From Durusdinium trenchii (lineage: Eukaryota > Sar > Dinophyceae > Suessiales > Symbiodiniaceae), in contig CAXAMN010005269.1 of NCBI GenBank assembly GCA_963970005.1, forward strand, positions 186,001 to 250,000: DNA of 64,000 nucleotides, in the 5' to 3' direction. Shown piece after piece: positions 11,494 to 25,800 of the stretch. The position numbers and the translations under genes are program-made. Position 1 is the first letter of the stretch. Each line of letters opens with the position of its first letter. The notes below the pieces were generated by a model that saw nothing but the letters and a program-made list of their open reading frames with translations, did not search any database and was not told the DNA's origin.

Positions 11494-13801
11494 GTGAGAT
11501 GTCCAAGTGCCTTGGCTTTTGGCTCGCTGACGTGTCTCAGCCACCCACCCCGGAGGCTTCAGGGCATTTCACATGCGTTGCATGGTCGATTTCCAGACCA
11601 ACCTTCATCTTTCAGGATTTCGTTCGTTTTTTTTTGGGGAGACGCCAAGGATTCCTCAGCCTCCCTGCCTTTGGGCCTCCTGCTTCCAGTATCCCCAGAA
11701 AAATCACAGGGGAGAGAGCACACAAGCTGAACATGGTGGGTTTGGAGGTCAGGTCTTTTTACTCAACCTCCCAAGGAGGATAGGTCAGGTGTTTGGCGAG
11801 GTGGTTCAATTTAAGCTTCCCCTGCTGCTTGGTTCCACCACTTTATATTTATAGAATTGGGTTCTGCAACCACCTATCATATGTGTCATGCACAACTCTT
11901 AACAGAATTCTTTAGGAGCGGGCGTCCCCCTTTGGAAACTTACGTGCAGCTCCTCCTTTTAGCACTCCATGTTTCACCAGGTGGTTGGACAAGGGCCACA
12001 GCATTGAGGATGCGCACAAAAAGGACGTACCTTAAGAGATTGATGCTGACATATGCCAAGCATGCTGACCTCTTGCCCAGCTGGGCGGGGTGGAAGCCTG
12101 GCTGACGTTGTTATTGATTCCTGCGATGGCTCCAAAGCTTATGAGCACTCGCTCGCGACGTTCTGCCCTTTTGCTGCTAAAGCATGCTAAAGCACTGCGG
12201 GCGGAAGAAGTGTGTTGCAAACGACCCTTGACACCACACCGGCTTGGCACAACACGTGCCAAAGCCAGGGGCTCGAATTCGGCCAAAGCTGGAGATAATA
12301 AAGGCACGAAAGGCTTGCTCGTTCCTCGGTCTGTCTCAAACAGAAGGTCCGAAAGGATGCAAATGAAGCACTCTAGAGATGGTCAGTTGGCGGGCGACAT
12401 GTGTCATCAGCTTAAGACCACACTCACTGCAGAGTGGAAAATCAACTCAAATCCAGGGGTGGAGCAATCCTCATTCTGACGTTCGGTCAGTGGTGCCCTG
12501 CTTTCGCATCCTTTCACCGTAGCCATGAAAGCTTCAACTGTCCATGTTCTGAGCATCATGTCCAGGTCACAGGTCTTATCAAATCTTTGAAGCGAGTGAG
12601 CAGAGGCCATCAGCAGCCATGGCTGAAGGCAATGATAATGTGGAAGCCCCTCCAGTGGACCAAGCAGAGCCCGCCGCGTCTACTGAGAGGGTTGGAGCCT
12701 AAGCCACGCTACATTGAGAGATTGATAGTTGGATTGGAAATGAGAATGCCAACGCCTTTGCTATTGAATACTGTATGGTTTTAGATGGTTTAGTTTGCTT
12801 TAGGGCTACTGCGCATGAGACCATGGGGCTACGAAGCCCATGATGCTCAACATGCAATTCCTTGCAAGGCCAGCTTGAAAGACGAAGGCGGAGTGCCTTG
12901 GCCGGTGGTTGCCTTAGCAAATGCCAGTGCCATCCAGTTCCGACGTGTGAAATGGACTGTGCTTGCTCAAACCAACTTTGCTTTGAAGGTGGTGCTTATG
13001 AAATGAATAATGCCCAAAGCAACGCGGAGACGGAGAAGGAATTCTTAAGAGTGTGGTGTCCCCTCCCAGAGACCTTAGCAGATGTTTGACGACCACTCAA
13101 AAGGTCAGCAACGTCGATCCTAGTGCAACTACCAAGTGTGGGGAATTCTCGAGTCAAGGACAGAAACAGTATCAAGACAGTGCTCACTGCTTCTGCGATG
13201 TCAGCCAGCTCACCTAGGGTGACTGGCACGTGGGAATTTCTGTAGAACCGCCCATGCTTTGCTCGGCACAGATTTTTAGCCAGAGGAACTTTTCGAGCAA
13301 ATCCAGTGGATTTCACTAGCGGGGGACATTCATAAGATTCATAAGCAAATCAAGCACCCTGACTGCAACAGAAGTGGATGGACACCCGCTGAGACCAATT
13401 TCTGCACTTGCTACGTCCTGCGCTGCGCACCGCACCACAACAGCACGACAAGTTCACAGTGAAGATGGATGTTGTGTGGATCGCTCATGTTCAAACTGAT
13501 TTAACAATCACACGTTCTTGTGAATCCCTCAAATTTGCTTGCGTGATGCACATATTGCAGCTGTTTCTGTAACGGGGCCAGCGCATCATCAGGTGAAGAA
13601 AAGAGGGTGTCCTGGCAGCTATGCTTCGTCCGCACAGCCTTGCCGAAGAGGTATAGTCAAACAGACGCTGTATTATTAGATGTATTAGTGACGTGTGGAC
13701 CATACATGATATATATCGGGATACCCCAAACCTAGCAAAACAAGCAGGATATTGGTCAGGGTGCCAGGTCTTTTGGCTCCTTTTGCTTGACAACTTCCCA
13801 G
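11494..13801. other. Intergenic region between gene 1 and gene 2
   Basis: May hold the C-terminal exon(s) of gene 1 and the first exon(s) and promoter of gene 2, none identified. An open frame at 12090-12479 (129 codons, Arg/Lys/Ala-rich, no motif) is the longest candidate and is not assigned. Short TA tracts occur at 11331-11350. Confidence 0.4.
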
Positions 13802-13872
13802 GTGCACTGATTTCTTCTGCATTTGGGTCTATGTCGCCGGTTGGGCGGCGTTCGCCTTCGTGACCTTCTTAG
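13802..13872 (+). CDS. Gene 2 exon 1: SLC44 TM1
   Basis: Acceptor caacttcccag; encodes CTDFFCIWVYVAGWAAFAFV and TFL. CTDxxC followed at once by a helix is the N-terminal signature of SLC44. GC donor (gcttgc) at 13873 splits an Ala codon. Confidence 0.85.
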
Positions 13873-16800
13873 GCTTGCAGGCGACGCCGGCACCGGCGAT
13901 GTCCGGGTGCATGTCTGGCATGGGAGTGGTAAACTTGGTTGAAGCGTCAACCACAAGCAGTAGTGGTTGTTGAATGCGATGAGAGGCGAGGGTTTGGTTT
14001 TCATGGGCTATGGTCAAACAACACCAATCCTCAGCTTCTCACTGTACAGCAGCTACATTGAGTTCACTCTACAATCACAGAGAAAATGATTTTTCAAGAT
14101 CTTTCGAGCACCAGATAAGCCGGGGGGGCGTGTTGATACCAGAGCCTCTTGCAGCATGGAGCTGGTGGAAGGATGGCAACCCGACCAAGTTGTACGCCTC
14201 TCGTGATTATTCTGGCAGCTACTGTGGGGTGAATGACAACTGGCAGACTAACTATCAGTTGAGACTTTGCAGCAATTAGTCAGTTTCGTCAAGTCGACTC
14301 TAAGTGCTTGTGCCAACATGGTGGACTTTTGGGGATTGTGTGGGCGTTGGGGCCCGTTGGCAATTCCAACAGAACTCATTATATACATATACATAAGTCA
14401 TATATAGATATATATGTTGTCAAGCCTTCTATGCTTCAGCACCACGACAGGATCGTTCAGACGTACACCGAAACTGACTGGTTGTTACTACTGCCCCTTA
14501 CCGTTGCTTCAGAGGTTTCAGTGAAAGTTTCAATGAGAAGCCAATGAGTGATCTGACCCCTTTCACACTTGGGTTCTTTCCAACCACGCCCTGCCATTGG
14601 CCAAAAAAATGAAGACAGTGGGCGAAAAGATCAACTGACCCAATTCACATTCCGACCCGTTGGCTCCGGTGTCGCGGACCCACCGCTCTCGCCGACCCGG
14701 GGCGTCCGGCTGGGCCCAGTGCGGGGCGTCTAAGGGATGGCTTCCCATCCCTCGGCTACACCATGAACGTTACGCCCTTTGGGCTCCAGTGACGTCGTGA
14801 TGGACCGGGGGCACAGGATGTTCGGAGCGAAACCGTTCGAAGCAGGACGTGGGAGTGGCAAGGACGTGGGAGAACAACACAGAGTTTCCAGAATGGCACT
14901 GGCAGATGCTTTAAAATCAGAAGTCCAGCACAAAAAAGGTCAATCATTTGGATCCCTTTGGACAGGGTCGGTCTATTCTGTTGGGGGAGGTGGAGTGGTT
15001 GGACAGATCGAAAGACCGGTTTTTGGCATGTTTTGGCCGCTGCAGGGCAACGACTGACCTCATCGTGAAGGAACTGCACCCTGGCCAGAGGTACATGCAA
15101 GCAGATTTGGATGGGCCAATCCAAAACCCGTACATCTGACGAGTTGTGTACATACGACCTTTTGTTTGGGTTGTTCGGGCAGCTTGTTCATCTCAAGGCT
15201 ATGTTTGGTTGAATCACTGGGGAACGTTTGGCAGGTGGAAGCCGTTGTTTTGCCCCCACAAATCATCGGGCACGATCTATGTTTTGGGAGGATGCTTGAT
15301 GCGCCAGAAGGCAACATAAAAGCTGAGCTTGTTTGCGAGATCTTGCGAGCGTGAAAAGAAGGCATGACATGGCATGGCCTCAATGTGGTGCTGCATTCCC
15401 CACTTGTATTGAATATGACAATTTAATTGAATCACCCCTTCCATGCTCTTTGTCACGGCCCAGGATTTGTTCTAACACTGCACGGGATGCCTTCACTGTC
15501 GGTTACGGTGGCGTGGGGCCACTTCTGACTACGGCTGAAGAGCAACAGGTGCGGGAAGTGCTTCGTTGAAGTGCTGTTGCTGACCAACACAGCTTTGATG
15601 GATGGGGAGCGAAAGAAAACCTCTGAAACATGCTGAAATCAATTGAGACTTGACACATCAACTAAGCACTGTAACTACAGCTCTTCCTCTTGACTCCACC
15701 ACATCCCAAATTGAGGTGAAAACACCCTCGGTTCCGAACGTCATCTCACGTCGCGTGCTTCGACCGAGGGGCCCTGGCCAGGCCTATTTGTGCACCTGCT
15801 GCTTGACCCCCTGCAGTCGCTGTTCGGGGAGTCATAAGATCGAGCATTTGGATGCGAACAACCTGGAGGTGCGTGGCACGACCTCCTGAGAGAGGAGTCT
15901 AGCGCCGTCAAGCGCAAAAAGAGAATAACCTCCTACCCCTGCGGTATATCACGCAGGTAAACAAGTCCTTTTCTTCAGCCATTGGTGGAGGATCAGGAGG
16001 ATCAGGAGAAGTGCGAGATCTAGTTTCAGACGCAACTGATGTCTCCAAAGCAGATAAAGGCAGTTTTAAAAGAAACTGGTTGATGATTCCATGAAACGAT
16101 TCAGATTTGCAAAAGAGCCAGCTCCACCTGATGCCAAGAATGGCCGGCTAGCATCGCTCGCCTGATGACGTGAGTTTGTGTGGTGCATCAGTCGATGATT
16201 GGGGGAAAGATGTCGGAGTTCACTGGGAGCTCCAGCGCTCTCTTCGACCCCAGTGGCATGAATGGAGCCTCGGAATGATTGGACCCCCAGAACCATGGAA
16301 TGGGTGGAGGAGATGAGGTGAGATGAGGTCAGAAGGATCTGCGCACCACTTGGGAGTTAGACAGGTGCTCACGACATCAGATTGGTTTGACAGCAATCAC
16401 TGGGCGTTGGACCACAGGTTCGGAAAATGCCAAGGACAACAAAAGGTTTTGATTGCACGAGCTTGCAAGTTGGTCCATCGATGGATGATTCATCATGGGA
16501 ACGCTGATGGTTTTTAGAATGCAGAAAGGCGACCAAGGGGGCCAGCAACGTCGACTGAAGGCGATTGCACTTGGCTAAGGAGATTACTTCACCCAGATTT
16601 GGAGTGAGGCGACCAAGTCAGCCCGGCAGCACTAGATGTCAAGATTCGCTTGTGATGGGAGTGTGCCCCGTTTGCTTGCAAACATACTTCTCCACCAGCC
16701 ATCGGACCAAATCCAGATTGATCTCTGCCTCACCCACGAATGACTGAAGCCCAGGTATTTCAATTTGGTTTGCCTGCCGAGTTGCGATGTGTACCTTGGA

Positions 16801-19800
16801 GTGACATGGGGCTGAGATCAAGCAGAAAGGCCTAGAACTCCATGCTGGGGCGCAAGGTTCGTGGCTCTGATAAACAGTAGATATCAGATAGCACACACCC
16901 TTTGGTCCAAGGTGTTTAGACGCCACAACTCTCACGACCAGGTTGAGAGAAGAACCAATTACACAAGTCTAGCTGGGCCTCCAAGAGGTGGTTTTGCGGG
17001 TCAATTCTGGGACCTTGGCTAGGGTTCTGTCATGTTCTGTCTCCTATTTTTCAGCCACAGGTTGTGAGGTTGTGATTGGGGGTCACTTTTTGAAGATGCA
17101 CATGTACAGCAGATGTACAGCAGTCATTTCGACAACCGGACCTTCGATCGTGGCATCTAAGCCCCGGACTGGAGCTCTGGCTTCTTGTTGATTTGTCCGT
17201 GCAAGGGTGCAAAACCATGCAAAGTCACCAAGCATTGCCATTCCCAAGCAGAAAGGTGCCAGCAGAAGTGGTTCTGGCGAAGATTGCTTGCGATGTCCGG
17301 TCATTGCGGCGGCACGATTGCAGGAACTTTGAGTCCCTCTCGGATGGCGCGCGATCATGGACCTATGAAATGGCGGCATGGCAACAGGAGATTGGTGGAA
17401 GGAACTCGGTATGATGTGAGTAGATCTGTTGCTGGTTTAGCTCACACTGGTTAGAAGTCGATGGAGGGATCCAGAGCTTAAACTACTTCTTGGCTGGTTC
17501 ATTGGAGTGACTACAGATATATGATATTATATATATATATATATATTTAATAACCAGGCTAGAATCAAGAAAGATCAACAAAGTATGGGTGCAATCTATT
17601 TTTTACACCTGAAATCGCTGAAATCACGGTGGATCTGAGCTGTGCAATTATTGACGGTGAGGGGATGTGGGGCATGAGGGGTTGAGAATAGCAGGGAGTG
17701 TGCGAGCTGGTTGCTAGAGCAACCGCTCGTCATGACCTGTGGTGGTGGGGTGGTGGCGGCCACTCAGTAGGCTCCGTGAGGCAGAAGCCATGAGACGCCT
17801 TTTGAAGCTGCCCCAGTCCGGGCAGGTGGGGGAAAACAAGAGTTACTGCGTGTGTACTAGCGTCCTTGCTCCTAGTAGCGATGCCCTTTGCTACTAGTGG
17901 CTTATCATATCATATATATATATATTATACAAGAGTTATACACATGTGTCCCGTTTTTGGACCTGCAGAGAGAGAGAGAGAGGGAGAGAGTGTGTTATAC
18001 AATGTTATACTGTAATTGTACCTATATATATATATGCACATTGGCTTCGCAATGCTATAAGCACAGATAGTCGCGCAAACCATCGCAAACTCCCACTGGT
18101 TTCCATTTGTGATATTGTAATAAGATCTAAATTTGATCAATCCTGCTACGCTCCGCGGTCCACTAAGGCACCAGACGATCCCTTCAGTACATATTGGAAC
18201 CTGCTACCTGATGGCAAGAGCGATGGCAAGTGCACGTGAAGCCATATGGTCATTCATGTTGAGAGAACTTCGGCACTTTTGACTGGCAGTATGCTCTCCT
18301 AAATCAAGATCGACCAAGACTGGGGGGATTGAGAGGCAAAGCACCTTGAAAACTGTTGTGGGGCCGAATTGGTTTGCTTGGTCAGGTTGATGTGCATGTG
18401 GGGGGGCCGGGGATGCGTTGGGGTGCAGATTTGGGCCACCCGGAACGTGTTGTTGATATGACACAGACATGAGATGACATGAGTTTGAACCTGGATAAGT
18501 TCCTTGCTGGGAGCTCTGGGATTTGATGTGCTTTCTCAACAGGCATGTAATGGTGATAGGGTGGTAAGTTTAGCTATTTTCCTGAGTTTGCCACTGTGAA
18601 GGCTGAACACCTCTGGGCCTGCAGTGATCAAGGACGGAATGTCAGACTATCCTGTACACTGATAGAATGAACTACTGGCAGCTGATGACAGGTGCGTTTT
18701 CTTTAAAGCAAGGCTATGGATCCAGTGGAAGCAGCAACTTCACTGGTTACAATATCATACGGCATCGCGTTCTGCAACTTACAGTGTTTGCGTCTTTTTT
18801 CAGCGTTGTCAAGACGCCCGCAGTGCGGTAGGAGACGATCAGCTCTTCGTTCACGTTTCAAGCACTGCCCCAGTCCACCTGCCCTTATCCGGCATCGCTC
18901 CTTGGCTGCATGCGCTGCATTCTGAGAAGGCCATGCTGGAAAGAACGCCGATCTTCCGACAGCCCCAGCTTCAGTTTGGCCCTGTTCCTAGAGTGTGGGA
19001 AAGAACGCCGAGGTACACCAATCCATGGATTTCTCTTGGTCATGCCACAAGAGGGAGCCCACTTTGACTTGGACGGAATCTCCCAAATCTAGCCAATTAC
19101 TCACAGGAACCTTCAGGTCGAATGAATGGCCTTGGTTTGTTTCGGTTTAGCTTGGCTGCCAAGTTTAGCTTCAACATCATCCTTTGATGAAAGCAAGCGG
19201 CTCTGCTCCATTCACGGACATATTTTGGCGTGCCAAGCTAACTCCCAGGAAATGCGTGCCGATGCCGGGAGCAGAGTTCACGGAGCTGGTGTGACTTGGT
19301 GAGTTGAACCCCGTTGACTCGCTGAGTCCGCCGAGTTGAGCCACCTTGGAGTGGAGAATTTCTGGGTGATGCTACACAGAACTGCCTTCGCGGCAAGGTT
19401 TGACCAGAATGAGCACCCATTGTGTGGTCCTGGCACATAAATCATTGTTTTGGTGTGCCGCGGTCTATCGCTACAGCGTGGTTCAGGTTTCCAAGGCTCA
19501 AAGCCACAGATTTCTTCCCTGAGCTTGATCTAAGCCCCTCAGACCTTCCCCAGCTTAGCCCGGCTTTGCCCTCCAGCTTGATCTACAACATGTCCAGTGG
19601 ATCTCCCTCCTTCCACCATGGAGCCATCACCCCACCCCTTAGCACTGCGGTGCTGCAGCGGTGGAGGCCGGGTTACTGCAGTTTGGGCGTCACCGGCGCC
19701 GTGTCCACCCAGCTGGGCAGTGTGATGTCCGATGCCCTGGGCAGCATGAGTAGCGAGGCCGGGCTCCTCCGGTGCCTGCGGGCCATGGCAGACATGGAGG

Positions 19801-22800
19801 AGTAACGGGGTAACTGGATGTAACTGGTAAGTAAGGCCTTCGGTTTTTTGCTCCAACCAAATAACTGCAATGGCCTCCAACCTACTTGCGATGGACTCCA
19901 ACTCCAACCTAATTGCGATGGACTCCAACCTAATAGCGCGCAGCTGCAGGGCTCTTTGAAGTGTCACGAAGTTGGAGGATTGGCATATTTTGGCCATACT
20001 TGCCGAAAGACCTTTCTGGCATTTCGGCCACCTAGAAGGGGTCACAAGAAATGAGCGACCTGTCTTTCATGCAGCGCCGGTGCTTGTAGATAAAAGCAAA
20101 TAGCTTCCTTGCCTTGGGGTGGCTGCTAAGCAAACTCTGCGCAGTTTCACAGCATCATTATTGGGCTCACAGCGGATGGAAGATGCTTGCACCACTCAGA
20201 GGGGTTCCACACTAAAACCGGTGGTGACAAACGAGAGAGTAAGTTAGCTTTTCCCCTCATGATGTTGTTTTGTTTCTTCAATTTGTTGTCCTTTTTGGTT
20301 ATATTCCCTTGGATTGCCGACCCCAGGAGCCCCCACTCTCCCTGACGAAATGTGTTCCGTCACCCCTTCTGCCACCCCTTCACTCCTCCGCCATGCCCTC
20401 CTTGTTCCAATGTGCTCACGCCACACCTGAGCCCGCTCCGCGCCACCCTCGCCTCCACCTCTTCACCAGCCTCACGGCTCAGGCCTTTCAGAGCGAGCTG
20501 GCGGAGTTCCAGAACTTCGGCACCTTGTTCGGCGACGCCATCAAGACGGCCGACACCTTCGCCTTGGTGGCGGTCCCTGAGCGCATGCGGATGGAGACCC
20601 AAAAATAGACCCGAAGAAGTGCACTGGAAGGGTTTTGGGGTGGGGGTGGGGGAAGGAGATTGTGAGGAGAACTGTTAGACTGGAGCTCTTCCTTGTAATT
20701 AGTTTTGAGACATAATTAACCTAAAACCTTGCTATGGATTGAACATTTATTGATATTCTTAAACAAACATGAATATGATATGAATATGATATATGATGCA
20801 TTCCTGAAATATGACATGAGAAAACAAAATTTCGGAGAATACACAACATATGAAAAATATGAAAACATATGAACTCCTGGCAAACATATGAAATAAATAT
20901 GAAACATATGAACATATGAATGTTACGTTGCCTTTTGTATTCTTGGCACGTGTTTCCCACATTATTTCACAATAGCAAAAACAGCCATAGTTTGTTCATG
21001 TTTGTTCACAATTCTTTTTCTTTATCATATGTTTTCTCAATCAACAATCCCTATCATGCAGGAATACTAATGGCTCAAAGTTAGTTCTTTCTGCTTCGTC
21101 CTCCCAAACTGTGTGCCCAATGGGTGTGACATGAGTGGGGTGACGTCACGCCCAACATCGTGTGCCACTCCACACTGCCAGGAAAGTAGGAGTCAAACCA
21201 ATCTGCAACAAAGATTGATGCAGTTAAAAAGAAAAGAACTGACGATTCACATGCGCTTGGAAGCAAATCAATGGATTTGCCAAAAACTGAGGTTTGTTGC
21301 ATCCTGATCGCCTTTGTCTACATGGTCCTGTTGCGCTTTCTGGTTGGAACCTGCTCCTGGTCAGCATCCAGTGTTGCTGCTTCTTGAGTCGCTGGTTTGT
21401 TTGGATCGCCAGTCGCCTGCGAGATCGGAAAGATCGATGGCAATGCCATTTGTCATTCATGAAAGTCATGTTCACATGTCATGCCTATTTTGAATGGAGG
21501 ATGCACCATCACCACGCATAAAAGGTCCACCAACTGTCAGTGTTCGAAGAGGCAAAATGAAGCTGATGGGGCGGATCCCCGAGCCTTATGCCGTCTGAAA
21601 CGCCACCTTGCGCCGCTCGTGCTGTTTGAGGTGTGTGGACGGCACTCTTTTCAGTGCTACGTGGAATGCACTTGGGCGTGTGGCATGCAGCGCTGAGACG
21701 TCTCCAGAACATATTTTGAATATGTTTGATGATTGATGATTGTTGTATTTCCCGGCATGTATATTTACAGTGTACATACATATTCTGCTATATTTTGTCT
21801 TTACAGTATATATATTTGTATATATTGCAGGTAGCCTCTTCTCACAAGCCAGTCGTGCGGGGATGCTCCCGGCGTCAACGGAGGTCAAGCTTGGTGGATG
21901 TATAGTGTCTAGTTCCTATCAATCAGCTCGCACTTCAGGACAGCTATGGGCGGTCGAACAAGCGAGGTCGAATGAACCCGGCGGAACCCTAGGACACTGG
22001 ATTTTGATCCACTTGGCTGGTAGCGAGTACCAAGGTTGGCTTGGGTACGAGTGACACATCAACGTCCCCCGGAACTCTCCGAACTTTGGTTCTCTGCATG
22101 GGCATGGTCCAAGGCGTCCAGTCCAAGGCGTTTGCGATGTCTAGCTGACCTCTTCAAAGGGTCATCAACGATTTTCCAGTGTTGATTGAGGTGGTAGAAT
22201 TTCTGTAGCTGTTGTGGCTCAGAATCTTTTGTGAGTGAATTTGCCAGTTGTGCGTCACTTTGCACCCATCGTATTGGCATTTGTGTTTTCACACTGGCTT
22301 CTTTAAGTCCGATAAGCTCCAAACTTGTTCTATGCTCTGGACCTTTTGGGACGTATACCTCAGTCTGCATACGGTCATAGACGTTGGTGGAGTCCGTGAC
22401 CAACACTCCTGAGATTTTTGCAACTTGTTCTTCTGTGTGGCGAACCTGCACGTCGTTTCCAAGCATCTCGAACACCTGTAGCCGTATACCATACATGGCA
22501 TCTTCACAGTCAATGGCCGCTAAGGATTCAGCAGCCCCAGGTGATCTACACTGTCGTTCTTTTTCCTGAACGCCAGAACACGGGGCTCACAGGGCAAAGG
22601 TTCCCTGAAAGGAGCCCCTTGGAAGTGACTCCTGTCATGATACCTAAGGTGCTCTTTCCGTCATGTCTATTCTGGTCAGCTGCGTCTGCCCATCCTGCAA
22701 CAAGCAGGTCGGAAGCCGGAAGGTTACCATGAACCTTGAGAACATGTTTCCTGTGACATTTGGTCTTATAGACAAGCTTATTAATATCTATCATAGTGCT

Positions 22801-25800
22801 CACAGTACTATCACGAACCTGGGAAAGAAACAAACTGACTCCGGCCGCTAGGTGAGGACTAGTCTGCTGAGCGCACCACGAAAGAGCCCCCAACACTGCT
22901 CGAATTCTGGTTTTCTCCCCTTCGGTAGTTGGTGATTTAGGCTCCCTGCGACGTTCTGCGGAAATGCTCAGCTCTCGAATGTCGTCGATGTACTGTGTTT
23001 GTGACAGGTCGAAGCCTCCAGTCTTGGTGCGTTCCACTTTGACCCCGCATTGTATGAATGAGTCATACTCCCATGTTCCCCACTGGAACTTCTTCTGTAT
23101 TTGGTCGCACAAACTCTTCCATGTGGAACATGAGTCACGACCGCAGAACAAGAAGTCGTCCACGTGGCCACTGATCAAACCGACAAGCTGCCCCTGCTGG
23201 TCAACGTACTTGAAGCAACAAGGATCACACACGCACCGTTGGAAACCTAAGGAAATGAGAAATTCCGACACGGTCAGGAACCATTCCAACGGCGCATCGA
23301 CTAGGCCGTAACAGGCTTTCTTCAACTTTGTGATGGAGCCAGATGGAATTCCAAGTCCGTCGCATATCTCGTCGGTCGGGATGACGTAGGCATCATGCTG
23401 ATATGATCTACCTTGTAAAAAGGCGCCGGAGGCGTCTCCCTTAGCGACTCTCATGCCGCGGCTGGCTGCCACAACAAGTAGGATTTGCCTGGTGCTTCGT
23501 GACATGGTAGGTGCCATTGTTTGTCTTTCTGCATAGAAGGGGTCTTGATAACCCAAGACGACACAACGAGCTTTCGCCTTTCGTTCTCCTGACTCTTCCC
23601 GCTTCCAGGTTAATACCCAGCGCATTTTCATTGCCACTTCTCGACTGGGCTGTAGATGCTGTGGCAAAGCTTTCAACGCATCGGCGGCCAAGAACTTTTT
23701 GACTTCCGTCCCTTTTGCAACTTTCATTTGTTCTCGTTCTTCTTCAGTCATGCACTCCGACACTTCTACTCCCTTTCGTCGGAGTTGAGCGGACAAGAAC
23801 GATTGAAAGTGATTGGTCATGTACAATCTACCTCGTTTGCTTTCGGGGATTTCAACTTCAATCTCAACAGCCGCTTGGCTAGAACCCCAAAAACATTCAG
23901 CATAAGAGTCCTGGAAGTCCTCAGCAAGTTCACAGTCCAACAAGTGTCCAAACGGGTTTCGTTCTTCGTTTTCCCCCGAAACTAGGTGCCGGACATTCTG
24001 GCACGGATCGTTTCTGTCGAACCCTTCGAAACGTTTGGACCTGTTCTTCATCCCTACCCTGTTCAATCTCCATGGGTTCGTTATTTATCTGATTTAAAAC
24101 AAAAGATTCGTGATGTTGGTGTATCAGTACGAATACGTGTAATTAAAATATTTGGTCAATTTTGTGAATTATGTCACAATTATACATACTAGATCGGCAG
24201 TCAACTGGGTGAACGTCCAGGGCAAAACCGGGGTAGGATTAGTGAGGGTTTCCAAAGTCTCTTCTCTGGCGGAAGCGTGTCTCAGTTGAGTCACATTGGC
24301 CTTAATCAGACGACCGGCTCGAACCAACCAGACCACCGAACCGGGATGATAAGTCCCTTCCTCAGTCAGACGGGTCTCGACGGCAAGCGCCCGACAGGGT
24401 CCCGTGTATCCTCCACTCCTGGAAGATGCGGCTGGTCCCTTAGTCAGTCCTTGAATCCTCCAGACGAACACCAAGTCCCCTTAGCCCTCGTGATCCGGTC
24501 GTCGTACACGAAGTCCGTGAAGGCCTGTTCCGCTGTCCTCATGCGTTCTTGGTTCCGTTGAAACTCTCCGTCTGGATTTTCGCACAAGGTCTCCTTCATC
24601 CGGAGATGGCCCCAAAGCATGTTGTGCAGGGCTATAGCCCCGGACCACTTCCCGACTGAAATAGTCGTCCACCAAATGGGATCTCCAGGGTCCAGCAGGA
24701 TCCACTCTCAGTTTATGGGGCTTCCCAAACACAGGTTTCCAACACTCTTGGCAGAACTGAATCATTTGTTCCCCGGAAACCCCTCCCGGACCCTTTCTCA
24801 TCACCTTACCAATCCTAAACCGACACCCTTCATCAATCAACAACGTGAACTGGACTCGGACCTTTGATGGGGATGATTCCAAAAAGCACAATCCGACTGG
24901 ATGACATGCCACTTTGGTGCTAGAGGCTCAAGACTCGATCACTCTGGGTCTAGGCGCATGACGTTTAAGCTCCTGACAAACTGAACATCCAAAGTTCCGA
25001 GCCAACTCTATGATTCTAGGATCAGCGCGTCGTGAGGTTAGGGCTCGAACCAAGTGTTCCACTGGACCATGCCCAGTGTTCCGGTGAAGCGTCGCTATGT
25101 GCTTCAGGGCTGTTTCTTTCTCTTCCGGCGTGAGGTCAGGTTCTTCTTCTTCTCAACCTCCTACCAAACTAAGAATCTCGTCCGATTCGTGACTAAGTTC
25201 GCACATGCTACATTTCATGTCACTTCGTGGATGGTGGATGTCATTGCAACAACACTCCTTGACATGTTCTTCCAAGCACTTGGGGGGCCCATGCTGTCCA
25301 GACAACTCTCCATGAATATCCCTCGACTTTTGGGGGTGAAGAATCGCGCGACACAGACGCGACGAGCGAACTCGGAAGTGTATGCTGAACGTCTTGTCAG
25401 AGCTCCTTGGCACACAGCATGTTTTCCGGCACATTGGCAGGGCAGATCCATTTGTTGTGCCAAGCCCTTTTGAGCGGTGGCCATTTTCCACCCCTTACTC
25501 AACAACATCCCTTGTTTATGGTCTTTCAAATTCACCCTACAACCCTTCGTGACACAAAACAAAGGAGGATATCGTTGAAACACCTTTTGCACCACCGGGA
25601 GCCTCCAAGCGTCACAAGTCTCGGACCACTCCCACGTGGTGGTTCAGTTCCAACACCTGTTTTTCGTTTCGTTGGTTCACCTGTTGCATACGACTGAACG
25701 GACCGCACTCCGTGGAGATCCAAACATGTTCGGGTCGTTGTTTCTTGATGGCCACGAGAATGGCTCGAACTCCGGTATTGGTTCCTATGTCATATCCGTT

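Noticed and set aside
12519..12545. CCGTAGCCATGAAAGC as a relict dinoflagellate spliced leader.
   Set aside because: Only the first ten bases fit the leader; the TTTTGGCTCAAG part is absent, and no coding sequence follows.
19539..20045. 168-codon minus-strand open frame with repeated LESIAIRLE.
   Set aside because: Antisense to exon 3 and the minisatellite; the repeats come from the minisatellite.
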